Assembly: GCA_902776945.1 (NCBI GenBank)
Contig: CACYSH010000016.1
Location: 1-60,002 of the forward strand
Origin: an uncultured Ruminococcus sp.
GTDB taxonomy: Bacteria; Bacillota; Clostridia; Oscillospirales; Ruminococcaceae
Length of the DNA: 60,002 nucleotides
Reading direction: 5' to 3'
Within the stretch, counting starts at the first letter, position 1. Every line of letters begins with the position of its first letter. Positions 1 to 7,832 of the stretch are shown here, in pieces. Both the position numbers and the translations under genes were made by a program. The notes below the pieces were generated by a model. It worked only from the letters and a program-made list of their open reading frames with translations. It did not search any database and was not told the origin of the DNA.

Positions 1-34
1 GCGCCCGCAAACTGCGCTATTTATCCTACAAAAC

Positions 35-56
35 GGGCGCACACATAGGTGCGCCC
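35..56. repeat. Hairpin repeat of the CTACA type
   Basis: GGGCGCAC and GTGCGCCC form an 8-bp stem around a 6-nt loop and are followed directly by CTACA. Similar GC-rich hairpins followed by CTACA or CCTACA occur at about 50554, 52753 and 59965. The right half (from position 48) also begins the module shared with the region upstream of cca. Confidence 0.5.
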
Positions 57-144
57 CTACAAGATTTCCAACAAATGGAGCAAAATTGATTTCCGTGATT
101 TTTCACATATTTTTATTGACAGGAGCGACTGTTCATGTTATAAT
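48..144 (+). repeat. Promoter-bearing module shared with 35618-35714
   Basis: This stretch and 35618-35714 line up without gaps over 97 nt. Shared blocks are GGTGCGCCCC at the left end, AAATGGA and TTGATTT in the middle, and a -35/-10 pair at the right end, all at identical spacing. Conservation is good in the left half and weak between TTGATTT and the -35. It may be a small mobile promoter module or a shared upstream control site. Confidence 0.4.
116..144 (+). promoter_or_regulatory. Sigma-A promoter of punA
   Basis: TTGACA (116-121), a 17-nt spacer and TATAAT (139-144) match the housekeeping consensus exactly. A TG one base before the -10 makes it an extended -10 as well. The punA start lies about 35 nt beyond the -10. 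Confidence 0.85.
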
Positions 145-178
145 AGTATCAATAATCTATGAAAGCGAGTGACGACTA

Positions 179-1024
179 ATGAATCAAACACCTGAAGAAA
201 AACTTATGCGCTGCTACGAAAGCCTGCGCGAAAAGACCGACTTTGTGCCTGACATAGCCTTAGTGCTTGGCTCGGGACTGGGCGCGTTCGCCGACGAGCG
301 CGTGAAGCCCGAAGCTATCGTCGATTACGGCAGCATTGAGGGCTTTCCGCTCTCGACCGTGCCGGGACACAAGGGGCGTTTCGTCTTCGGCACCGTCGGC
401 GACACGGGCGCTAAGGTCGCCGTAATGCAGGGCAGAGTGCATTTTTACGAGGGCTATCCCATGACAGACGTTGTTCTTCCGGCGCGGGTGCTGGCGCTCA
501 TGGGCGCAAAGGCTATCTTCCTGACGAACGCCTCCGGCGGCATTGCGGAGGAGCTTAATGCGGGGGATTTCATGCTTATCCGCGACCACATCTCGGTATT
601 TGTGCGTAATCCGCTTATCGGCGCGAACATCGAGCGGCTCGGCACGCGCTTTCCCGATATGTCGGAGGTCTATAACGCGGAAATTTGCGATATGATACGC
701 AAAACGGCGGCGGAGCTTAATATCCCGCTGAAAGAGGGCGTTTACGCGCAGCTCACGGGACCGTCGTTCGAGTCGCCCGCCGAGATAAAAATGCTCGGTA
801 AAATGGGCGTTGACGCGGTGGGAATGTCAACCGTTGTTGAAGCCATAGCCGCCCGTCACGCGGGCATGAAGGTCTGCGGAATTTCCTGCGTGTGCAACAA
901 GGCGGCGGGGATAAGCCCGACACCGCTCACCCATGACGAGGTGCAGGCAGCCGCCAACAAAGCCGCGCCGCTGTTCAAGGAGCTTATCGCAAACTCGATC
1001 GAAAAGATAGCAAACGCGCTGTAA
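179..1024 (+). CDS. punA: Purine-nucleoside phosphorylase (inosine/guanosine type)
   Basis: Cleaves purine (deoxy)ribonucleosides with phosphate to free base and (deoxy)ribose-1-phosphate in cytosolic purine salvage. The 281-residue length fits the trimeric low-molecular-mass family. Visible motifs are the phosphate-binding LGSGLG near residue 31, QGRVHFYEGY near 84, TNASGG near 116, and the base-binding block GPSFESPAE followed by GMSTVVEA and CNKAAG. It stands alone behind a consensus promoter. The ribosome binding site before the ATG is weak (GAAAGCGAG). A repeat element begins at the base after the stop codon. The family is clear; the exact base preference is not. Confidence 0.95.
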   Translation: MNQTPEEKLMRCYESLREKTDFVPDIALVLGSGLGAFADERVKPEAIVDYGSIEGFPLSTVPGHKGRFVFGTVGDTGAKVAVMQGRVHFYEGYPMTDVVLPARVLALMGAKAIFLTNASGGIAEELNAGDFMLIRDHISVFVRNPLIGANIERLGTRFPDMSEVYNAEICDMIRKTAAELNIPLKEGVYAQLTGPSFESPAEIKMLGKMGVDAVGMSTVVEAIAARHAGMKVCGISCVCNKAAGISPTPLTHDEVQAAANKAAPLFKELIANSIEKIANAL

Positions 1025-1220
1025 TAGTTAAAAGTGTATAGTGAATAGTGAATAGTTAAGGTGCGCCTGCGGCGCGATATTATGCAGAAGCTTCGCTCTG
1101 CACTAATACTAATAATCGTATCTCAAATGTAATAAATCAGTGCGGGGCGAAGCCTCCGCATAATATCGTCCGCGAAGCGGACACCATAACTATTCACTAT
1201 TCACTATTCACTATTCACTA
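1025..1220. repeat. Palindromic MITE-like element, copy 1
   Basis: Fills the gap between punA and birA. The ends are inverted arrays of GTGAATAGT: 1039-1063 pairs with 1182-1206 (25 bp, about one mismatch), and extra units extend to 1220. The interior carries GC-rich hairpins, for example GTCCGCGAAGCGGAC. It has no coding potential. Related elements lie at 6021-6210 and 44803-45058. Such elements are usually spread by a transposase encoded elsewhere, but none is in this window, so the mechanism is inferred. Confidence 0.7.
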
Positions 1221-1248
1221 ATTTGATACAAGCAGGAAGGTGTCTGTT

Positions 1249-2193
1249 GTGCCGCTGAAAAACGAGATACTCACACTTATGGAAACCGAACGCGGCAGAT
1301 TTTTCTCCGGAGCCGCCCTCGCAGAAAAGTTCGGCGTATCACGCAACGCAGTCTGGAAAGCCGTAAACGCGCTGAAAGACGAGGGACATCTGATCACCGC
1401 AGTCGGCAAAAAAGGCTATATGCTGTCCGAACAAAGCGACCGCCTTTCCGCCGAGGCTGTCCGTGCGGCGCTCGGCAAAGGCTTTGACGATGTGAAAATA
1501 TTAATATGCGACGAGGTAGATTCCACCAACAACGCCGCCAAACGCCTTCTTGCGGAAGAAAATCTCTCCCGCGCCGTGATCATCGCGGACAGACAGCTTA
1601 ACGGCAGAGGTCATTCGGGGCGGGAGTTCTATTCGCCCGCAGGAACGGGGCTTTATCTCTCGGCGGTTCTGCGCCCCGACAAGCCCTTTCACGAGGCGGT
1701 CATGTACACGGCGGCGGCGGCTGTTGCGGCGGCAAGAGCCATTGAACGCACGGCGGGCGTTTCCACGCAGATAAAATGGATAAACGACCTCTATCTCGGC
1801 GGGCGCAAGGTCTGCGGCATTCTTACCGAAGCCGACACCGATTTTGAGACAGGCAGAGTCCGCAGCATGGTGATAGGCATTGGCATAAACGTCACGACTG
1901 TGAGCTTTCCCGACGAAATGGCGGACAAAGCCGCGTCGCTCGGGATAAACGTCCCGCGCTGCCGGCTTGCCGCCGCTGTCATCGCGGAGCTTTACGGTAT
2001 CATTGATAATCAGTCCGATTTTATGGACGAATACCGCAGAAGATGCTTTATCATCGGCAGAGAGATAGGCTTTTCCGACGGCAGCAGGAGCTTTCGCGGC
2101 ACGGTCGCGGGAATCGGCGAAGGCTGCGAGCTTATCCTCGATACCGACGAGGGGCGTTTCATCTTTCCGCACGGCGAGATAACTGATTTTTGA
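1249..2193 (+). CDS. birA: Biotin-[acetyl-CoA carboxylase] ligase / biotin repressor
   Basis: Activates biotin with ATP and attaches it to the lysine of biotin carboxyl carrier protein. The N-terminal winged helix (about residues 1-65) suggests it also represses biotin genes. The catalytic domain shows DEVDSTNN, the biotinoyl-AMP loop [17 protein letters not shown], the stretch GGRKVCGIL, and a C-terminal SH3-like part. I place the start at GTG 1249 because AGGAAGG (1234-1240) lies 8 nt before it. An in-frame GTG at 1240 overlaps that site. glpK follows 10 nt after the stop. Confidence 0.93.
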   Translation: MPLKNEILTLMETERGRFFSGAALAEKFGVSRNAVWKAVNALKDEGHLITAVGKKGYMLSEQSDRLSAEAVRAALGKGFDDVKILICDEVDSTNNAAKRLLAEENLSRAVIIADRQLNGRGHSGREFYSPAGTGLYLSAVLRPDKPFHEAVMYTAAAAVAAARAIERTAGVSTQIKWINDLYLGGRKVCGILTEADTDFETGRVRSMVIGIGINVTTVSFPDEMADKAASLGINVPRCRLAAAVIAELYGIIDNQSDFMDEYRRRCFIIGREIGFSDGSRSFRGTVAGIGEGCELILDTDEGRFIFPHGEITDF

Positions 2194-2203
2194 GGGTAAA
2201 ATA

Positions 2204-3697
2204 ATGGACAAAAAATACATTCTATCGCTCGACCAGGGAACGACCTCCTCGCGGGCGGTGCTTTTTGACGAGGAACAGAACATCGCGGCGATAGCGCAGC
2301 GCGAATTTACCCAGTATTTCCCGAAGGAAGGCTGGGTGGAGCATGACCCTATGGAGATATGGTCGTCGCAGTATTCCGTTGTTACCGAAGCGGTGGCAAA
2401 AAGCGGCATCGACCCCGCCGACATCGCCGCCGTCGGCATTACGAATCAGCGCGAAACTACCATTGTCTGGGAGCGTTTAACAGGCAGACCTGTCTGCAAT
2501 GCCATTGTCTGGCAGTGCCGCCGCACGGCTCCGCTTATCGAAAAGCTCAAAGCCGACGGGCTTTCCGATATGATCCGCGAAAAGACAGGGCTTGTTCCCG
2601 ACGCTTATTTTTCCGCAGCGAAGATACGCTGGATCCTCGACAACGTGGACGGTGCGCAGGAAAAGGCGGAGCGCGGCGAGCTGCTTTTCGGCACCGTTGA
2701 CTGCTGGCTTATCTGGAAGCTGACGGGCGGGCGCACTCACGCTATCGACCGCACAAACGCCTCGCGCACTATGCTTTACAACATAAACACCTGCGAATGG
2801 GACGACGACCTGCTTAAACTGTTCGATATTCCGCGTTCTATGCTGCCCGAAGTGAAATGCTCGGGCGATATTTACGGGATCGCCGACGTTTGCGGCGCGG
2901 CGGTGCCGATAGCGGGTGCGGCGGGCGATCAGCAGGCGGCGCTTTTCGGACAGGGCTGCTTTAACGCGGGCGACGCGAAAAACACCTACGGCACGGGCTG
3001 TTTCCTGCTGATGAACACGGGCGGCGAGCGGCGCGTCAGCGTGAGCGGACTTGTCACGACCATTGCGGCGACCCTGCGAGGCAGACCCGTCCAGTACGCG
3101 CTTGAAGGCAGCGTTTTCGTCGGCGGGGCGGTCATTCAGTGGCTGCGCGACGAGCTGCGGCTCATCACCGAGAGCCGCGACGCGGAATATTTCGCCCGAA
3201 AAGTCCCCGACACGAGCGGCGTTTATCTCGTTCCCGCGTTCACGGGGCTGGGCGCTCCCTACTGGGATATGTACGCACGCGGAACTATCGTCGGCATAAC
3301 CCGCGGCACACGGCGGGAACATATTATCCGCGCCGCGCAGGAGTCGATAGCGTACCAGTCGGCTGACCTGTTCGCGGCTATGGAGAAGGATTCGGGCGCG
3401 GTAATCAGGGAGCTTTACGTTGACGGCGGGGCTTCGCGTGACTCGTTCCTTATGCAGTTTCAGTCCGATATACTGGACAGAAAGCTCATCAAGCCGACAA
3501 ATCACGAAACGACGGCGCTCGGCGCGGCTTACCTTGCGGGGCTGACCGTCGGACTTTGGAGCGACGAAAACAGCCTTATCAAGGCGCGTAAGATCGACCG
3601 CGAGTACACCCCCGACATGACTGCCGAACGCCGTGCGGAGCTGCTTGCGGGCTGGCACAAGGCAGTAGGTCGCAGCGCGGGCTGGGCGGAGGAATAA
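2204..3697 (+). CDS. glpK: Glycerol kinase
   Basis: Phosphorylates glycerol with ATP to sn-glycerol-3-phosphate. It is an FGGY-family kinase of normal length (497 residues). The N-terminus has DQGTTSSRA, then [31 protein letters not shown] near residue 165, and [11 protein letters not shown] in the second domain. The C-terminal half has [18 protein letters not shown]. No glycerol facilitator or glpO/glpA is next to it. It sits in a + strand run birA-glpK-radA with gaps of 10 and 1 nt, so co-transcription is likely. A GAGGG ribosome binding site precedes the ATG. Confidence 0.96.
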   Translation: MDKKYILSLDQGTTSSRAVLFDEEQNIAAIAQREFTQYFPKEGWVEHDPMEIWSSQYSVVTEAVAKSGIDPADIAAVGITNQRETTIVWERLTGRPVCNAIVWQCRRTAPLIEKLKADGLSDMIREKTGLVPDAYFSAAKIRWILDNVDGAQEKAERGELLFGTVDCWLIWKLTGGRTHAIDRTNASRTMLYNINTCEWDDDLLKLFDIPRSMLPEVKCSGDIYGIADVCGAAVPIAGAAGDQQAALFGQGCFNAGDAKNTYGTGCFLLMNTGGERRVSVSGLVTTIAATLRGRPVQYALEGSVFVGGAVIQWLRDELRLITESRDAEYFARKVPDTSGVYLVPAFTGLGAPYWDMYARGTIVGITRGTRREHIIRAAQESIAYQSADLFAAMEKDSGAVIRELYVDGGASRDSFLMQFQSDILDRKLIKPTNHETTALGAAYLAGLTVGLWSDENSLIKARKIDREYTPDMTAERRAELLAGWHKAVGRSAGWAEE

Positions 3698-3698
3698 T

Positions 3699-5081
3699 AT
3701 GGCAAAGCAGAAAATCGTATACGTTTGCAGCTCCTGCGGCTATGAATCGCCCAAGTGGAACGGGCGCTGCCCCGACTGCGGCGAATGGAACACCCTCGAA
3801 GAAGCAACGCCCGCCGCGCAGCTCACGCGCTCGTCGGCGACTTCGGCTTCGGCGGCGGTACGCGACATTTCGGGCAGCATTAAAGAGATAAACGACATCG
3901 ACGCGGACGACAACGAGGTTCGCTGGACGACCGGGCTTAAAGAGCTTGACAGGGTTCTCGGCGGTGGTATCGTCAAGGGCAGCTTAATACTTTTAGGCGG
4001 TGAACCTGGCATCGGCAAATCCACGCTGCTGCTGCAAATCTGTCAGAAATTAGGTGAAGACCACACTATCCTCTACGTTTCGGGCGAGGAATCGCTGCGG
4101 CAGATAAAGCTGCGGGCAAGGCGGCTCGGCGTGGACAGCGGCAATCTTTATCTTGTCAGCGAGAACGACTGCGAGGCGGTATGCTCCGTTATCGCAAAGG
4201 AAAAGCCCGAGATAGCCATTATCGACTCGATACAGACTATGAATATTTCCGCGCTCACCTCCGCGAGCGGCTCGGTAACGCAGGTGCGCGAATGTACAAA
4301 TCTGCTCATGAAGACCGCCAAATCGCTTGAGATACCCATGCTGATAGTCGGTCATGTCAACAAGGACGGCGCGATAGCAGGTCCGAAAGTCATGGAGCAT
4401 ATCGTGGACTGCGTGCTGTATTTCGAGGGGCAGAAAAATCTGCCGTACCGCATTCTGCGCGGGATAAAGAACCGTTTCGGCTCGACAAACGAGATCGGCG
4501 TGTTCGAGATGTGCGGCAGCGGTCTGCGCGAGGTCGCCAATCCGTCGGAAATGCTGCTTTCGGGCAGACCCTCCGACGCTTCGGGCTGCTGCGTCGCCTG
4601 CGTTATTGAAGGCTCGCGCCCTATTCTCGCGGAGGTGCAGGCGCTCGTCACGAAAAGCGCGTTCAATGTGCCGCGCCGCACGGCGACGGGCTTTGACTAC
4701 AACCGCATGGCGATCCTTATCGCGGTGCTTGAAAAGCGGCTGGGATTTTTCTTCGGCGGGCTGGACGTTTATCTGAACGTGGTCGGCGGATTTGACATTG
4801 GCGAGCCTGCCGCCGATCTGTCCGTAGCGCTGGCGCTTTATTCCAGCCTGACCGACAAGATCGTGCCGCCCGACGTTATCACCTTCGGCGAGATAGGTCT
4901 TGCGGGTGAGCTTCGCGCCGTGCAGCGGGCGGAGCAGCGCATAGCGGAGGCACAGCGGCTGGGCTTTAATAAGTGCATTATTCCGTACTCGTCGATGAAG
5001 GGGATCGACACGCGGCGGCTCGGGATCGAGGTCATCGGCGCGGATACGGTGCAGAAGGCTTTCCGGGCGGCGCTGCCGTAA
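3699..5081 (+). CDS. radA: DNA repair protein RadA/Sms
   Basis: A RecA-like ATPase that works on branched recombination intermediates. The N-terminal zinc finger CSSCGYESPKWNGRCPDCG is visible at residues 9-28. Walker A is GEPGIGKST near residue 105, the RadA-specific KNRFGSTNE motif is near 251, and the C-terminal Lon-like domain carries GGFDIGEPAADLSVALAL. The length of 460 is typical. The start follows a GGAGG site and lies one base after the glpK stop. Confidence 0.96.
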   Translation: MAKQKIVYVCSSCGYESPKWNGRCPDCGEWNTLEEATPAAQLTRSSATSASAAVRDISGSIKEINDIDADDNEVRWTTGLKELDRVLGGGIVKGSLILLGGEPGIGKSTLLLQICQKLGEDHTILYVSGEESLRQIKLRARRLGVDSGNLYLVSENDCEAVCSVIAKEKPEIAIIDSIQTMNISALTSASGSVTQVRECTNLLMKTAKSLEIPMLIVGHVNKDGAIAGPKVMEHIVDCVLYFEGQKNLPYRILRGIKNRFGSTNEIGVFEMCGSGLREVANPSEMLLSGRPSDASGCCVACVIEGSRPILAEVQALVTKSAFNVPRRTATGFDYNRMAILIAVLEKRLGFFFGGLDVYLNVVGGFDIGEPAADLSVALALYSSLTDKIVPPDVITFGEIGLAGELRAVQRAEQRIAEAQRLGFNKCIIPYSSMKGIDTRRLGIEVIGADTVQKAFRAALP

Positions 5082-5147
5082 CAGCGGAGCGACCGTGTGC
5101 ATATTATATAATACGCGAAAGCGATTATACATACGGGAGGTCATGTT

Positions 5148-5237
5148 ATGAAGGTCGTTGTTATAAAAAGTCCGCGTGTCTTGGCACCGATGCTCAGACT
5201 TATCTTCAAGATAAAAAAGGAACGCAGGGAATTATAA
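5148..5237 (+). CDS. spoVM: Stage V sporulation protein M (SpoVM), 29 residues
   Basis: A tiny amphipathic-helix protein. The known SpoVM senses convex membrane on the forespore and anchors SpoIVA for coat and cortex assembly. The sequence starts MKVVVIKSP, then a helix with LAPMLRLIFKIKK, and ends in charged residues. This matches the MK-hydrophobic-IK-x-P layout of the 26-residue Bacillus protein. GGGAGG lies 7 nt before the ATG, and a strong terminator follows 12 nt after the stop. SpoVM also lies just beyond thiN in B. subtilis; here it is separated from thiN by a YoaK-like gene and a repeat element. Confidence 0.82.
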   Translation: MKVVVIKSPRVLAPMLRLIFKIKKERREL

Positions 5238-5249
5238 CATCAGTATCAG

Positions 5250-5275
5250 CCGCGGCAGTTCACGCCGCGGTTTTT
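5250..5275 (+). terminator. Rho-independent terminator after spoVM
   Basis: CCGCGGC (5250-5256) and GCCGCGG (5264-5270) form a perfect 7-bp stem with a 7-nt loop, followed by five T. Confidence 0.85.
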
Positions 5276-5328
5276 CTTTGCAAAAAACGGCACTCCCCGC
5301 AATCGGGAAACGCCGCTTGATCTCTGTA

Positions 5329-6006
5329 TTATTTTGCCGCCGCACGAATGGGCTTGATATGTAACGCCGCCGCAATTGCCGGCGCATAAACCGCGCCAAC
5401 AAGAAATACCGTCGGCAAAAGCCCGAAAAACGCCGCCTTAGTGCCGAATCTCTCACAGGCAAAATACGCCGCCGCCGCGCCGATATGGAAAACCAACAGC
5501 GTACCGCCGAAATACTTAGCCTTATCCAAATGCTTACGGTCATGGTCGGCACAATACTCCGCAAGCCCGCCGATAGCCTGCCGATAGTTGTTCGTCGAGA
5601 AGATCGGTGCGCTGGCATATTCTCCCATGCTGCCGAAAACCACCCACACGAACGACATCATTATAAACGAGGGATAAAGCGCGAGACACGGCTCAATATC
5701 CGCAGGCATTACGCCCAGTATCGCAAAGCAGACCGCGCACAGCAAAACGCTTATCAGCCGCGTGTCGGACTTACCCTTGCGGGTCAGATACGCCGCCGTG
5801 AAGACCGTGCCGCCGTAGATCAGCACGCCCAGCGCCCGCAGCAGGAACTCGCGGACATCACGCCCGAACAGCGCCCGCATCGTGTCAAGCAGGCACACCG
5901 TCTGCGACGAGCCGAGATTGAACCGCGTCATAACCGTATACATTCCCGCGAAGCCGCCGACCAGCGTTGCCGCCCTGTGCATCAGCCTTTCATGCGTCAT
6001 TTTCAT
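5329..6006 (-). CDS. YoaK/DUF1275-like integral membrane protein
   Basis: A 225-residue membrane protein with about six hydrophobic segments. It opens with a GGFAGMYTVMTRFNLGSSQT segment, resembling the first helix of the UPF0700 (DUF1275) family, where a G-F-x-D-A stretch is followed by a TGN-like turn. The function of that family is not established. The gene is convergent with spoVM. Its own upstream side is occupied by the second copy of the GTGAATAGT element, which begins 15 nt before the start codon, so expression could be affected by it. An ATG at 6000 is an alternative start. Family assignment is moderate. Confidence 0.6.
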   Translation of the reverse strand: MKMTHERLMHRAATLVGGFAGMYTVMTRFNLGSSQTVCLLDTMRALFGRDVREFLLRALGVLIYGGTVFTAAYLTRKGKSDTRLISVLLCAVCFAILGVMPADIEPCLALYPSFIMMSFVWVVFGSMGEYASAPIFSTNNYRQAIGGLAEYCADHDRKHLDKAKYFGGTLLVFHIGAAAAYFACERFGTKAAFFGLLPTVFLVGAVYAPAIAAALHIKPIRAAAK

Positions 6007-6020
6007 GCCCCCACCCCGAT

Positions 6021-6210
6021 AGTAGTGAATAGTGAATAGTTAATAGTGAATAGTTATGGTGTTCGCTTCGCTCACATATTATGCGGAAGCAGGCACAAAC
6101 AAGTTCGTGCAAGCTCCGCAAAAAAGTTTCTGCTCAAAAGGGGATAATCAGTGCGCGGCGAAGCCGGCGCTCCATAACTATTCACTGTTTACTGTTCACT
6201 GTTAACTATT
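6021..6210. repeat. Palindromic MITE-like element, copy 2
   Basis: Both ends consist of GTGAATAGT-type units facing inward (6021-6060 and 6172-6210; the right end is decayed to GTTTACTGTTCACTG). The interior contains the hairpin GCACAAACAAGTTCGTGC (6093-6110) and GC-rich stems. It lies between the start of the YoaK-like gene and the end of thiN. The rest of the gap (6211-6320) is AT-rich, and I see nothing firm in it. Confidence 0.65.
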
Positions 6211-6320
6211 TGCAAATCTTGATTTATTTTTTATATTCTAATTATAATACTTATGCCGAAAACTGTCAAGACGGGCTTTTGATGAATTTCACAAAAGAAA
6301 AGCATGGATTTTGTGCAACA

Positions 6321-6941
6321 TTACCTTAACTTGCTCATTACCGCCAGCAGCAGACCCTCCGTAAAGCTGACCTCCGCGCAGTCGGCGGTTATCTCGTTCG
6401 AAATGCCGATAGGGAAACGGTTCGTGATACAGCCGTTTTCAAGCGGATATTTCACGCCCGCGATAGTCAGCCCCCTGACCTCGTTAGTATAGGAGAACAG
6501 CGAAAGCGACCTGTCCCCGCGTTTCGGGAACAGATTTCTGCCCGGCGAAAGCATAATGATCTCCTCGTTTACGGAGACTATCCTGCCCTCCGCGCCGTTT
6601 TCCGCGATAAAGCCGAGCGCCTGAACATTGGCAAACGTATGGTCGAAACGCCCGCCCATAGCGCCGAGGATCACGATCTCATCGCAGCCGCGTGAAAGCG
6701 CTTCTTTGACGGCGAGCATAAGGTCGGTGTCGTCCTTTTCCTTCGGATAAACGCGGTGAACGGTATCAGCCGGGATACTTCCGAGCGAATCAAAATCGCC
6801 AAGAACAATATCGGGAACGCAGCCCAGCGCCAAACAGTTTTTATAGCCGCTGTCCGCCGCGATGATAAGCGCTCCGTCGGTCGAAACGCCCTCCGGCAGA
6901 TGCGGCTCGGGGTCGCCGCCCGTAAATATAACGCACCTCAT
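6321..6941 (-). CDS. thiN: Thiamine pyrophosphokinase
   Basis: Transfers pyrophosphate from ATP to thiamine to make the cofactor TPP. It shows AADSGYKNC, GDFDSLGS near residue 48, the acidic KEKDDTDLMLAVKEAL, and LGAMGGRFDHTFANV near 97, all hallmarks of the family. Length 206 is normal. Its ATG overlaps the rsgA stop by 4 nt, so translation is likely coupled. It is the last gene of the conserved yloC-thiN run; rpe, which precedes thiN in B. subtilis, is absent. Confidence 0.95.
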   Translation of the reverse strand: MRCVIFTGGDPEPHLPEGVSTDGALIIAADSGYKNCLALGCVPDIVLGDFDSLGSIPADTVHRVYPKEKDDTDLMLAVKEALSRGCDEIVILGAMGGRFDHTFANVQALGFIAENGAEGRIVSVNEEIIMLSPGRNLFPKRGDRSLSLFSYTNEVRGLTIAGVKYPLENGCITNRFPIGISNEITADCAEVSFTEGLLLAVMSKLR

Positions 6942-7813
6942 TTATGCTCCCACTCCTTAAGCTGCTTTGCTTCCTCGTACATTTCGAGGTAGCTTTGGTG
7001 CCGCGACTGCGCTATAAGCCCCTCGCCCACCGCCTGCAATACTGCGCAGCCCTTGTCGGCGGTGTGCGCACAGTCGGGAAAACGGCATTTGCCCTCATAC
7101 GGGACGAACTCGCGGAAGCAGTCCTTCAGCTCGTCCTTGAAGATTATCTCGTAGCGGTTGGTCTCGAAGCTCGAAAAGCCCGGCGTGTCGGCGATATACC
7201 CGCCGCCCGGCATTTTGAACAGCTCGACATGACGGGTGGTATGCTTGCCGCGCCCTAATTTGCGGCTTATCTCGTTGGTAGAAAGTTCTAATGAAGGGAA
7301 CATACGGTTCAGCAGAGAGGACTTACCTACCCCCGTATTGCCCGTGAAGGCGCAGAGCTTTCCCGCGATAAAGTCCCTTACCTCGCCGCTGCCCTCGCCC
7401 GTCGTGTTGTCGGCGGAAAATACCGTAAATCCCGCCCGGCGGTATATCTCGGCTATCTCCTCGCCGCTGCCCTTGTCGGTCTTGGTTATGACCACGACCG
7501 GCTCGATGCTCTTATGCTCGCATATCGCGATAAACTTATCTATCAGCGTGAGATTCGGGCTTGGCTCCGCCACCGACGCAACATACAAAAGCATATCAAG
7601 GTTGGCGAGCGGCGGACGGATAAGCTCGTTGCGGCGCGGGGCTATCTCCGTGATGACCCGCCCGCCGTTTTCGTCCGTAAATTCGCAGCTGTCGCCGCAC
7701 ATCGGCGAGATACCGCGCTTTCTGAATACACCGCGTGCTTTACATTCATATACACCGTCGGAGGCTTCCACGGTGTAGGAGCCTCCGACTGCTTTGATTA
7801 TCAATCCTGTCAT
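6938..7813 (-). CDS. rsgA: Ribosome small-subunit biogenesis GTPase RsgA
   Basis: A circularly permuted GTPase that checks late 30S maturation. An N-terminal OB fold (residues 1-65) precedes VVITKTDKG (the G4 motif, here before G1), then GNTGVGKSSLLN (G1) and DTPGFSSF (G3). The C-terminal zinc site CRFPDCAHTADKGCAV follows. Length 291 is normal. It lies 19 nt after prkC and overlaps thiN by 4 nt. The prpC-prkC-rsgA order is widely conserved in Firmicutes. Confidence 0.96.
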   Translation of the reverse strand: MTGLIIKAVGGSYTVEASDGVYECKARGVFRKRGISPMCGDSCEFTDENGGRVITEIAPRRNELIRPPLANLDMLLYVASVAEPSPNLTLIDKFIAICEHKSIEPVVVITKTDKGSGEEIAEIYRRAGFTVFSADNTTGEGSGEVRDFIAGKLCAFTGNTGVGKSSLLNRMFPSLELSTNEISRKLGRGKHTTRHVELFKMPGGGYIADTPGFSSFETNRYEIIFKDELKDCFREFVPYEGKCRFPDCAHTADKGCAVLQAVGEGLIAQSRHQSYLEMYEEAKQLKEWEHK

Positions 7814-7832
7814 TTCACAGACCTGTCAGTCA

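Noticed and set aside
5090-5148. Sporulation (sigma-E) promoter of spoVM
   Set aside because: TATACAT-like sequence is present near 5126, but no -35 at proper spacing was found; not supportable.
6211-6330. TPP riboswitch near thiN
   Set aside because: This lies downstream of thiN, and thiN is translated from within rsgA. No thi-box sequence (CUGAGA) found.
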